Source: JASJAR01 sp039198225 | GTDB taxonomy: Bacteria > Pseudomonadota > Alphaproteobacteria > Rhodobacterales > Rhodobacteraceae | DNA length: 64,000 bases | Assembly: GCA_039198225.1 (NCBI GenBank) | Contig: JBCCTQ010000013.1 | Location: 36,954-100,953, forward strand | Reading direction: 5' to 3' | The notes under the pieces: model-generated | Seen by the model: only the letters and a program-made list of their open reading frames with translations | Databases searched by the model: none | Told to the model about the DNA's origin: nothing | Part shown: positions 24,986 through 33,600 of the stretch, one piece after another | Layout: every line of letters starts with the position of its first letter | How positions within the stretch are numbered: the stretch's first letter is position 1 | Made by a program: the position numbers and the translations under genes

Positions 24986-26017
24986 ATGGCCGAGGCGGCC
25001 TTTACCCCCCGGGTTCTGTCCGGGATCCAACCTTCGGGCGGTCTGACCCTTGGCAATTATCTCGGCGCGCTTCGGCGCTTCGTCGAGATGCAGGATGCCG
25101 AGAGTTTCGAGACCCTCTACTGCATCGTCGATCTCCACGCGGTCACGGTCTGGCAGGACCCCGAAAAGCTCGCCCACGCCACCCGCGAACTCGCGGCATT
25201 TTTCATCGCCGCGGGCCTCGATCCGGAGCGTTCCATCCTGTTCAACCAATCGGCCGTGCCGGCCCATGCCCAGCTTGCCTGGCTTTTCAATTGCGTCGCA
25301 CGGATGGGCTGGATGGGCCGGATGACCCAGTGGAAAGACAAGGCGGGGAAGAACTCCGAAAACGCCTCTTTGGGGCTTTTTGCTTACCCTGCTCTGATGG
25401 CGGCCGACATCCTCATCTACAAAGCGACCCATGTGCCCGTGGGCGATGACCAAAAGCAGCATCTCGAACTGACCCGGGACATCGCCGCGAAGTTCAACCA
25501 CGATTACGGGGTTGAGCATTTCCCGATCACCGAACCGGTGATCGAAGGCCCGGCCACACGGGTGATGAACCTTCGCGACGGGACAAAGAAAATGTCGAAA
25601 TCCGACCCCTCCGACATGACACGGATCAATATGTCGGACGACGCAGATACCATTGCGCAAAAATTCAAAAAGGCCCGGACCGATCCCGAACCTTTGCCGG
25701 AGAGCTATGGGGCGATGAAATCCCGGCCCGAAGCCAAAAACCTCGTCGACATTTACGCGGCATTGTCAGATCGGAGTGCCGATGCGGTGATGGGTGACGT
25801 GGCGGGGCTCGGCTGGGGCGCATTCAAGCCCATGCTCGCCGATCTCGCGGTCGAGAAATTGGCGCCGATCTCAGGCGAAATGGCTCGGCTTATGGAAGAC
25901 CCGGCCGAGCTTGACCGGGTGCTGGCAGTGGGGGCGGCCAAGGCGCGGGCACTTGCCGATCCGATCCTTGCCGAGACCATGGAGCTCATGGGCTTCGTCG
26001 GAGCGGCCCGGACCTAA
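24986..26017 (+). CDS. trpS: tryptophanyl-tRNA synthetase
   Basis: A 343-residue class I aminoacyl-tRNA synthetase. The ATP-binding region is SGIQPSGGLTLGNYLGALR, where TLGN replaces the HIGH-type sequence, and the second signature is KKMSKSDPSD. ADILIYKATHVPVGDDQKQH is the conserved tryptophan-AMP pocket. The length is normal. A strong hairpin and then repeat D follow its stop. Confidence 0.96.
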   Translation: MAEAAFTPRVLSGIQPSGGLTLGNYLGALRRFVEMQDAESFETLYCIVDLHAVTVWQDPEKLAHATRELAAFFIAAGLDPERSILFNQSAVPAHAQLAWLFNCVARMGWMGRMTQWKDKAGKNSENASLGLFAYPALMAADILIYKATHVPVGDDQKQHLELTRDIAAKFNHDYGVEHFPITEPVIEGPATRVMNLRDGTKKMSKSDPSDMTRINMSDDADTIAQKFKKARTDPEPLPESYGAMKSRPEAKNLVDIYAALSDRSADAVMGDVAGLGWGAFKPMLADLAVEKLAPISGEMARLMEDPAELDRVLAVGAAKARALADPILAETMELMGFVGAART

Positions 26018-26047
26018 AAGGCGACCCTTTGGGTCAAGAGATGTTTG

Positions 26048-26087
26048 GGGCCCGGGCTATCGCCCGGGCCCGTTCTTTGCGTATTTT
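26048..26087 (+). terminator. terminator-like hairpin after trpS, merging into repeat D
   Basis: GGGCCCGGGC-TATC-GCCCGGGCCC (26048-26071) is a perfect 10-bp stem with a four-base loop, 30 bases past the trpS stop. The nearest U-tract is the TTTTT inside repeat D (26083-26087), 11 bases beyond the stem. Confidence 0.65.
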
Positions 26088-26100
26088 TGAAGAGATGAAG
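26078..26100 (+). repeat. short-form intergenic repeat, copy D
   Basis: Identical to copy A over 23 bases. It lies downstream of trpS in the same orientation and three bases from the end of recN on the other strand, so the two 3' ends share it. Confidence 0.85.
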
Positions 26101-26103
26101 GCC

Positions 26104-27747
26104 TTAGCCCGCCAAGAGCGCTTTCGCCGCCCCCCGGGCTTCGTCGGTCACCTCTTCGCCTGAGAGCATGCGTGCGATTTCATCGACCCGGGCCGGCGGG
26201 TCGAGGGGGATCACCCGGGAGAGGGTCGCCTCGCCTTGGATCGCCTTTTCGACGCGCCAATGGTGACGCCCAAGGGCCGCGACCTGGGGCGAATGGGTGA
26301 CGACGAGGACCTGGGTGTCTTCGGCCAAGCTTGCAAGTCGACGGCCCACCGCATCGGCCGTGGCCCCACCCACGCCTCGGTCGATCTCGTCAAAAATCAG
26401 GGTCTTACCGGTGTCGTTGGCAGTCAGACACACCTTGAGCGCGAGGAGGAACCGGCTGAGTTCCCCGCCCGAAGCGATCTTGTTCAAAGGGCCCGCGGGC
26501 GCACCGGGATTGGGCGCCACGCGGAAGGCGACCTTGTCTTGACCCGAGGGCCCGGGCTCGGCGGAAGCAATATCGGTCTCGAACGTCGCCCGGTCGAGCT
26601 TTAAAGGCGCGAGTTCTTCGGCCATTGCCCGGTCGAGCTTTTCGCCCGATGCAAAGCGCGCTTCGGATAGGGTCGTGGCGGCGGCCTCATAGGCGGTTTC
26701 GGCGTCGGCCAGAGCCGTGTCTAGGCTCTGAAGATCGGCTGCCCCGCCGTCGAGCTTGGCAAGCCGGTCAGTAAGACCCGAGGCGAACGTGCCGAGTTCG
26801 TCTGGGAGGACCCCGTGTTTCCGCCCGAGCGCCCGGATCGCAAAAAGGCGTTCTTCCACCCGTTCAAGTTCGCGCGGATCGTCATCGAGGGCCGAAAGGG
26901 CCTGGGCCACGCCTTGCTCGGCCTCGCCTAAGGCGTCGATTGCGCGGGCGAGCGCGCCCATGGTGGCGTCGAGGCGACCGCCTGCGGCCTCGCTCGCGCC
27001 GGCGAGCCAGTTTTGGGCATCGGTGAGCGGCGCTTCCCCCGAGGCGAGGGCCCCATGGGCCTTCGCAATATCCTCGCGGATCCGCGCTGCGGCCTGCATG
27101 GATCTCCGCCGGGTATCGAGGGCCGCTTCTTCGCCGGGCTCGGGAGCCAGGGTGAGCAGCTCTTCGGCGGCGTGGCGGAGGAAATCCTCCTCTTCTTTTA
27201 GGGCTTCAAGGGCGGCGGCCGCCTCCGCGCTGGCCTCCCGGGCATCGCGGAGGGCCCGCCAGGCCGCACGCACTTCCGCCAAAAGTTCCCCGTGTCCGGC
27301 AAAGGCATCGAGGAGGGCGAGGTGGCCCGACGGGTTGAGAAGCCCCCGGTCATCGTGTTGGCCGTGGAGTTCGACAAGGGTGTCGGAGAGGGCCCGGAGT
27401 ACCTCGCCCGAGACCCGGCGGTCATTGACCCAGGCGGTCTTTCGGCCTTCGGCGGTGTTGAGGCGGCGGAGGATCAGCTCGTCTTCGACTGGAAGACCAG
27501 CTTCTTTCAGCACCGTACGGGCGGGATGGTCGGCGGGTAGATCAAAGAGGGCAGTCACCTCGCCGTCGGCCGCGCCCTGGCGGACCAGTTCCGCCCGGCC
27601 GCGCCAGCCCAACACAAAACCCAATGCGTCGAGGAGGATGGATTTTCCGGCCCCGGTCTCGCCGGTCAAGACGTTGAGGCCCGGCTGGAACCCGAGCTCA
27701 AGCCGGTCGATGATCAGCATGTCCCGGATGTCTAGCCCGGTGAGCAT
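26104..27747 (-). CDS. recN: DNA repair protein RecN
   Basis: A 547-residue SMC-like ATPase used in double-strand break repair. The N-terminal Walker A is LTGETGAGKSILLDALGFVLG. Long coiled-coil segments follow (about residues 150-350). The C-terminal signature is SGGELSRFLLALKVCL, with Walker B TLIFDEIDRGVGGATADAVG and VLVVTHSPQVAALGRHHWRV. The length is normal. It lies four bases after bamD and is probably co-transcribed. I see no LexA box directly upstream. Confidence 0.95.
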   Translation of the reverse strand: MLTGLDIRDMLIIDRLELGFQPGLNVLTGETGAGKSILLDALGFVLGWRGRAELVRQGAADGEVTALFDLPADHPARTVLKEAGLPVEDELILRRLNTAEGRKTAWVNDRRVSGEVLRALSDTLVELHGQHDDRGLLNPSGHLALLDAFAGHGELLAEVRAAWRALRDAREASAEAAAALEALKEEEDFLRHAAEELLTLAPEPGEEAALDTRRRSMQAAARIREDIAKAHGALASGEAPLTDAQNWLAGASEAAGGRLDATMGALARAIDALGEAEQGVAQALSALDDDPRELERVEERLFAIRALGRKHGVLPDELGTFASGLTDRLAKLDGGAADLQSLDTALADAETAYEAAATTLSEARFASGEKLDRAMAEELAPLKLDRATFETDIASAEPGPSGQDKVAFRVAPNPGAPAGPLNKIASGGELSRFLLALKVCLTANDTGKTLIFDEIDRGVGGATADAVGRRLASLAEDTQVLVVTHSPQVAALGRHHWRVEKAIQGEATLSRVIPLDPPARVDEIARMLSGEEVTDEARGAAKALLAG

Positions 27748-27751
27748 GGGC

Positions 27752-28597
27752 TTAGAGCCACTCGCCTCGGATCACCCGCGCATAGACATCGCCGAGCCAG
27801 CCCCGGCTTTCTGCGGAGGGGCGGAGGCCCTGGCCGGTAAGGAGGGCGAACCCGTCCTCGTACCAAACGCTGCCTTGGTAATTGAACCCAAGGATGGCCC
27901 CGGCCGTTTGGGCTTCGGTGTCGAGCCCAAGGGACAGATAGGCTTCGATCAGCCGATAGAGGGCTTCGGGGGTGTGGGTCGTGCCTTGGAAGTCTTCGAC
28001 GACGACGCGGAAACGGTTGATAGAGGCCGCGTAATGGCCGCGTTTTAGGTAGAACCGGCCGACTTCCATTTCCTTGGCCGACAAATGGTCAAAGGCGAGG
28101 TCAAACTTCAGGCGCGCGGCGCGGGCATATTCGCTCTCGGGGTAGATCTCGAACGTGTCCCGGAGCGCCTGGGCGGCTTGGAAGGCAAGGCCCGCATCGC
28201 GGCCCACATCGTCGATCCGGTCGTAATAGCCTAAAGCCAAAAGATACTGGGCATAGGCGGCGTCTTCGTCGGCAGGATAGAAGGCAAGATAACGTTGGGC
28301 GGCCGACTGGCTCGCCTCGTAATCGCGGTCTTCATGGTAGGCGAAGGCCTGCATGATCAGGGCGCGCTTGGCCAGTTCGGAAAACGGATAGAGCCGTTCG
28401 ACCTCGCCGAAAAAACGCGCGGCTTCGTCGGGGTTGTTTTGTTGGAGCTCGAATTCGCCCCGGAGATAGATTTCCTCTGCCGTGAACCCGTCGAGGGGTA
28501 CGTTCCGCGACCCGTCTGCCCCACCGCCGCAGGCGCCGAGCGCCATGACCAAGCCAGCCGCGATACCGTTCCGACACCGGCTCATATACCTGCCCAT
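27752..28597 (-). CDS. bamD: outer membrane protein assembly factor BamD
   Basis: A 281-residue outer-membrane lipoprotein of the BAM complex that inserts beta-barrel proteins. The signal peptide ends with the lipobox VMALGAC. TPR-like repeats follow, with FTAEEIYLRGEFELQQNNPDEAARFF, FSELAKRALIMQAFAYHE and LDTEAQTAGAILGFNYQGS as conserved stretches. The start at 28597 has AAAGGAC upstream. The bamD-recN pair is typical of alphaproteobacteria, where lpxC often precedes; lpxC is not here. Confidence 0.93.
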   Translation of the reverse strand: MGRYMSRCRNGIAAGLVMALGACGGGADGSRNVPLDGFTAEEIYLRGEFELQQNNPDEAARFFGEVERLYPFSELAKRALIMQAFAYHEDRDYEASQSAAQRYLAFYPADEDAAYAQYLLALGYYDRIDDVGRDAGLAFQAAQALRDTFEIYPESEYARAARLKFDLAFDHLSAKEMEVGRFYLKRGHYAASINRFRVVVEDFQGTTHTPEALYRLIEAYLSLGLDTEAQTAGAILGFNYQGSVWYEDGFALLTGQGLRPSAESRGWLGDVYARVIRGEWL

Positions 28598-28742
28598 CGG
28601 CTTGTCCTTTGCCTCACTCGACCCTGCCGCCGGGGTGTAACACAGAAAAACGAGAGGTGAAAATCCCGGGCGGCCCAATAGTAAGCAACCGCTCCGCCAC
28701 ACTTTTCAAATATGAAGGCTCAGCCAAACCATTTTAGAGAAT

Positions 28743-28800
28743 GGGGGCTCCGCCCCCGGCGCAGCGCGCCTCCCCCGGAGTATTTCGGCCAGGATGAAGC
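28743..28800 (+). repeat. long-form intergenic repeat, copy E
   Basis: GGGGGCTCCGCCCCC hairpin, then GGCGC..GCGCC and CTCCCCCGGAG, then TATTTCGGCCAGGATGAAGC. It closely matches the minus-strand copy at 63910-63971. It lies between bamD and the diflavin reductase gene, facing copy F. No plus-strand gene precedes it nearby. Confidence 0.8.
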
Positions 28801-28840
28801 CACGTCTTGTTCGATCATGAAAGCGGCGCGGCGCTCCCAC

Positions 28841-28871
28841 TCATCCTGGGAAAAATACTCCCGCCGGAGGC
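28841..28871 (-). repeat. long-form intergenic repeat, copy F
   Basis: On the minus strand GCCTCCGGCGGGAGTATTTT continues TTCCCAGGATGA, one mismatch from copy B. It starts 23 bases after the diflavin reductase stop, in the same orientation as that gene. Confidence 0.8.
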
Positions 28872-28894
28872 GAAACCGGCGCAGCAGGTCATGT

Positions 28895-30646
28895 TTAGTA
28901 GACGTCGCGGACGTAGCGTTTCTCGCGTTTCAGGCGATTGACGTAGTCGATCGCTCCATCCTCGGAGAGGGCGCCATGGGTTTCGACAACCTTGTGAAGG
29001 GCCGCATCCACGTCCTTGGCCATCCGTGTCGCGTCTCCGCAGACGTAGAAATGGCCGCCCTCTTCTAGGAGGCCATAGAGATCTTTGCCGTTCTCCGTCA
29101 TCCGGTGCTGGACGTAGATTTTCTCGGCCTGGTCGCGGGAGAAAGCGAGATCGAGGCGGGTGAGAAGACCCGCGGCGCTCATCTCGCCGATCTCGTCTTG
29201 GTAGATGAAGTCGCTCTCCCGGTGCTGGTCGCCGAAAAAGAGCCAGTTCGTGCCGGACGCACCCCGCTCGCGGCGTTCTTCCAGGAACGCACGGAACGGC
29301 GCGATGCCGGTGCCGGGGCCCACCATGATCATCGGTCGCGTATCGTCCTCGGGCACTCGGAAGCTTTTGTTGGGCGACATGAAGATCCCGGCCTCGGCGC
29401 CTTCGGGCACATGATCGGCCAAAAACGTCGAGCAGACGCCCCGGTGGGGCCGATTTTCATACATCCAGCGCACGGCCGCCACGGTGAGATGGACTTCACC
29501 TGGATGGGCCTTCGGGCTCGAGGAGATCGAATAGGCCCGATGCTGAAGCGGTTTCAACAACCGGATCACGAGGCCGGGATCGAATTCGAGCTTTGGGTTG
29601 AGGTTCAAAAGATCGAGCGTGTCTTTCCCCCAAAGAAACGCTTCGAGGGCCTCTTTGTCCCCGTTGCTCACCACATGGGAAAGCTCGTCATGGCCCGCCA
29701 CGGGTTCAAGGGCGCGGATGATGTCGCGGGACGGGGTCATGATCTCATATCGGCGAGACAGAAGATCGCCCAACGGCGCGTCTTCACCCTCGACCGGGTC
29801 GTCGTATTTGGCGGCAAGCCTGGTGAGCCAGGCATCGACGAGGTCGGGCGCATTCACCGGCATCACGCCGAGCGCATCGCCCGCTTCATAGGTCAGGCCG
29901 CTTTCGCCCAGATCGAACGCCATATGGCGAATTTCTTTGGCTGATTTCGGACCTGACAGGACCCGGTTGTCGACCATCTTCGACGTATAGGGGTTCTTCC
30001 GGCCCCAGGCGGGTTTCTTCGGTTTGACCTCTTCGGTCGTTTCGACCGACGCGGCCCCGTCTCCTGCTTGGGGGAGCGAGGTGTTTAGCCAAGCGGCGGC
30101 CGGTTCTTCGTAATCAATGTCGCAATCGAGACGGTCGGCGAAGCGTTTGGCACCCAATTGCTCGAGGCGCGTATCGATGAGCTTGCCCGCCTGGCAGAAG
30201 AACTCGTAGGACGTATCGCCCAAGGCGAGAACGCCGTAGTTTAGGGCTTCAAGCCGGGGCGCCGTGGTGGCCGAAATCGCGTCCCAGAATTGCTGGCCGT
30301 TATCGGGCATTTCGCCTTCGCCGTAGGTCGAGACCACCACGAGGAGGTTTTCCATGCTAGCAAGGGCCGCCATATCGACCGCGTCCATTTCGGCGACCTT
30401 TGGGGTGAACCCCCGCGATTTTGCGAGTGCGGCCGCGTCCTCGGCCAAAAGCTCAGCATTGCCGGTTTGGGTGCCGTAAAGAATGTCGAGCGTTTTGACG
30501 GCCGCCGGTGCAGCCGAGGGCGCCACCGCTTCGGCGCCGCCTTGCATCGCAAGCCGCGAATGGAGCCCGGCCATAAAGCCGCCGAGCCATTGCTTTTGCT
30601 CACCAGAAAACGGCGCGTCTTCAGGAAGATAGGGAACCTTATTCAC
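28895..30646 (-). CDS. CysJ-like NADPH-dependent diflavin reductase (flavodoxin + FAD/NAD domains)
   Basis: A 583-residue electron-transfer protein resembling sulfite reductase flavoprotein. The order is a short lead, a flavodoxin domain (DILYGTQTGNAELLAED for FMN phosphate, STYGEGEMPDN, LALGDTSYEFFC), a connecting/FAD domain (RAYSISSSPKAHPGEVHLT and GVCSTFLAD) and an NADPH domain (MIMVGPGTGIAPFRAFLEE, WLFFGDQH, YVCGDATRMAKDV). The C-terminus reads RYVRDVY. No sulfite reductase hemoprotein gene is adjacent. Instead it follows the GOGAT-like gene by five bases, so it may be that protein's reductase. The GTG start at 30646 follows GGAG. Confidence 0.85.
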   Translation of the reverse strand: MNKVPYLPEDAPFSGEQKQWLGGFMAGLHSRLAMQGGAEAVAPSAAPAAVKTLDILYGTQTGNAELLAEDAAALAKSRGFTPKVAEMDAVDMAALASMENLLVVVSTYGEGEMPDNGQQFWDAISATTAPRLEALNYGVLALGDTSYEFFCQAGKLIDTRLEQLGAKRFADRLDCDIDYEEPAAAWLNTSLPQAGDGAASVETTEEVKPKKPAWGRKNPYTSKMVDNRVLSGPKSAKEIRHMAFDLGESGLTYEAGDALGVMPVNAPDLVDAWLTRLAAKYDDPVEGEDAPLGDLLSRRYEIMTPSRDIIRALEPVAGHDELSHVVSNGDKEALEAFLWGKDTLDLLNLNPKLEFDPGLVIRLLKPLQHRAYSISSSPKAHPGEVHLTVAAVRWMYENRPHRGVCSTFLADHVPEGAEAGIFMSPNKSFRVPEDDTRPMIMVGPGTGIAPFRAFLEERRERGASGTNWLFFGDQHRESDFIYQDEIGEMSAAGLLTRLDLAFSRDQAEKIYVQHRMTENGKDLYGLLEEGGHFYVCGDATRMAKDVDAALHKVVETHGALSEDGAIDYVNRLKREKRYVRDVY

Positions 30647-30651
30647 GTAAT

Positions 30652-33600
30652 TTACTCCGCAGCCGTCCGCGCCACCACGTCTGGGATGGCATTTTCAGCA
30701 AAGAGCGCATCAAAGCTCGGGATCTCGCCTAGCGCTGCGCGGTTTTTCCGATCCTGATGGAGGATCCAAGCATAGGTGCCGGGGCTGTCCATCGAGAGGA
30801 TATTGCGCAAGGACAGCGCCCGTTTGAAGTCCGAAAGCCGCTTATGGGCCACAAGGCTCGCAAGGCCGGGATCATCATAGTCGCTCACGGCTGCCTTGGC
30901 ATGTTTGGCCAGGGCCGCCATCAGACCGAAATCCTCCGTGAGGACCAGGTTTTTGACAGCCTTGTTGAGGGCGAGGGGGTTCGCGCCATCGACCCGTTTC
31001 CGGGCAATGCTCGCGGCCATCTCAAGCACCGTGTAGCTGTTGAGAAGCCGGAACATCTCTTCGGTGTCGGTGGCCCCATAGGCCGGGACCTGACCACCGA
31101 GGACCGGGCGGCCTCGCTTCCAGGCGCTTTTGAGCTCGGCGACCTGATGGCCGGCCAACGCGGTCGATAATTCTTCGATCAGTTCTTTCCGGCTCCGCGC
31201 GGCCAAGATCGCATCGGCATCCTGGTATTGAAGGAGCGCTTTCGGCATCACCCAGGCCATGTCGGACCGGGCCGTGTCCCAATCCTCAAGGATCTGTGAG
31301 GCTTTGGGCGAGCCCGTGGCTTCCACATGCCATTCGAGGAGTTGTTTGACCGCGTCTTCGTGGATCTCCGAGGTATCTGAGCCGTCGGCGAGACGCCCCA
31401 TGAAGACGGAATCGGTGCTGATCATGTCAGCCAGACGTCCCTCGGGGTCATACTGGTAGGCGAACCCGCCCGACATCCCGTTGCCGTAGCCTTTGGAAAA
31501 CCCACCGAGGTTCAGGATCGCGCCGTTGGTCATGTATTCGGCGCAGAAATCACCCACGCCTTCGACCACCGCCGTGGCGCCGGAATTCCTGACCGCGAAC
31601 CGGTCGCCGGCCTGGCCTTCAATGAAGGTCCGCCCACCGGTGGCTCCAAAGAGAGCGAAATTGCCAATGAGGACGTTCTCGCCATGGGCCGTGCCGCCGC
31701 CCGCGGGGGCGCGGACGATGATCTCGCCGCCCGATGCGCCCTTGCCGACACCATCATTGCAGGTGCCAGTGTGTTCGAGGACCATGCCGTCATTGCAGAA
31801 GGCACCGAAGCTCTGCCCGGCCGAGCCCTGGGTGACGACGCGCACGCTCCGGGGGTCGAGGAAGCGACGGCCCCGGCTGTCTTCGAAGGCCGCGGCGGGG
31901 GGCGCTTCCAACTCGTGATTGAGCATCCGTTCGATATCGATGCCCAATTGGCCGCCGACCGACTTGTTGCGATTGTTCAAAGGCGCGTTTGGGCGAAGTT
32001 CAATCGCGGTCTCGTTGCCGTCGATAAGGCGGGCGCGGACCTGTTCGAGAAGTTTGTCGTCCACCTCGTAATCCCGTTCCAGATAGACCGGGTCTTCAAC
32101 GCGGTTCTCATCGACCGAGGCCAGCATCGCGCGGAGGTTGAGATGGCCCACCGATGCGGGGTGGTCGAGGAGGTGCAAAAGATCGGCGCGGCCGCGGGCC
32201 TCGTCGAGGCTCCTCAGCCCCAAACCGGCGAGGATTTCCCGCACTTCGTGGGAAATGTTCAGAAGGTACTGGGCCAGGGCGCGCGGGTCTCCGTCGAAGA
32301 CTTCCGGATTGGTGGTCAGCCCCGCCGGGCATTTGACGTTGCAGTTCTTTGCCATGACGCATTTCAGCATCATCAAAGCGGTGGTCCCGAACTCGAAACT
32401 GTCCCCGCCCATCAGCGAGGCTTTGACGACGTCGGTGCCGGTTTGCATGGCGCCGGAACAGCGGAGCATGACCTTCTGGCGGATCCCGTTGGCGCAGAGG
32501 GCCTGGTGGACCTCGGCGATGCCGATTTCGGCGGCCCGGCCGGTATATTTCAAGGACGTCACCGACGCGGCACCGGTCCCGCCGGTATTGCCAGCCACGT
32601 TGATCACATCCGCCCCGGCCTTGGCCACGCCCACGGCAATCGTCCCGATACCTTCGGAGGAGACCAGTTTGACGATCACCCGCACCCGGGCGGCTTTGGC
32701 GTCGTGGATGAGCTGGCCAAGATCCTCGATCGAATAGGTGTCATGGTGGGGCGGGGGGGAGATGAGCTCGACCCCCGGCGTGCCGCCCCGCGCCGCCGCG
32801 ATTTCGACGGTGACTTTGGGGGCTGGCAATTGGCCGCCTTCGCCGGGCTTCGCACCCTGGCCAATTTTGATCTCAATCTCTTCGAGGTTCGGATCCGCGA
32901 GATAACCCGCCCAGACCCCGAAACGGCCCGACGCGAATTGCTTGATCCGCGATGCACGGATCGTGCCGTAGCGGGTGATATGCTCACCACCTTCGCCCGA
33001 ATTCGACATGCCTCCGACCATATTGGTCCCATGGGCCACTGCCTCATGGGCCGTGGCCACGAGCGCGCCGTGGCTCATGGCCCCCGAGGCAAGCCGCGGG
33101 GTGATCTCAGAGGCGGGCTGGACATCGCTGAGCTCGATCCGCTCGGGTGCTCTCCGGAGGCGCGAAAGATAATCCTCCGCCCAGCCCTTGGCGGCGACTT
33201 TCAACGCGCCTTTGGTGACGTAGTGGCCTTCCACATCGTCGCCGAACCGTTCAACGAGCGACTGGGCCAAGGCGTCGAGCCGACCAATGTCGCGCGCTTT
33301 TGGGCCCGTCAGGCGCAAGAGAAACTCACCTTCGCCGACGCCCACGCATTCAACGCCCCGGATGACGAAGTCGTTGTTGCCCGCCCGGTTAAAGAGCATC
33401 ATTTCCTTTTTGATGTCTTCGACCTTGTCGAGGAAGGTGATGTCGGCCGGGAAATCGAGGACATCGCGGAGCGCAGCCGGGCGACGTGCGCGCTCGTCCG
33501 CCATCATCTGGCTGAACTTGCGGTAGCCCGGCGTGATCTCGAACCGGTCGATTTTCTCCTTCGAGAGCTTCTCAAAGCTCGTATTCACATAGCCTGCCTC

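Noticed and set aside
26756..28048. Plus-strand 430-codon frame opposite recN
   Set aside because: Ser/Arg/Ala-rich low-complexity translation; recN motifs on the minus strand are unambiguous.
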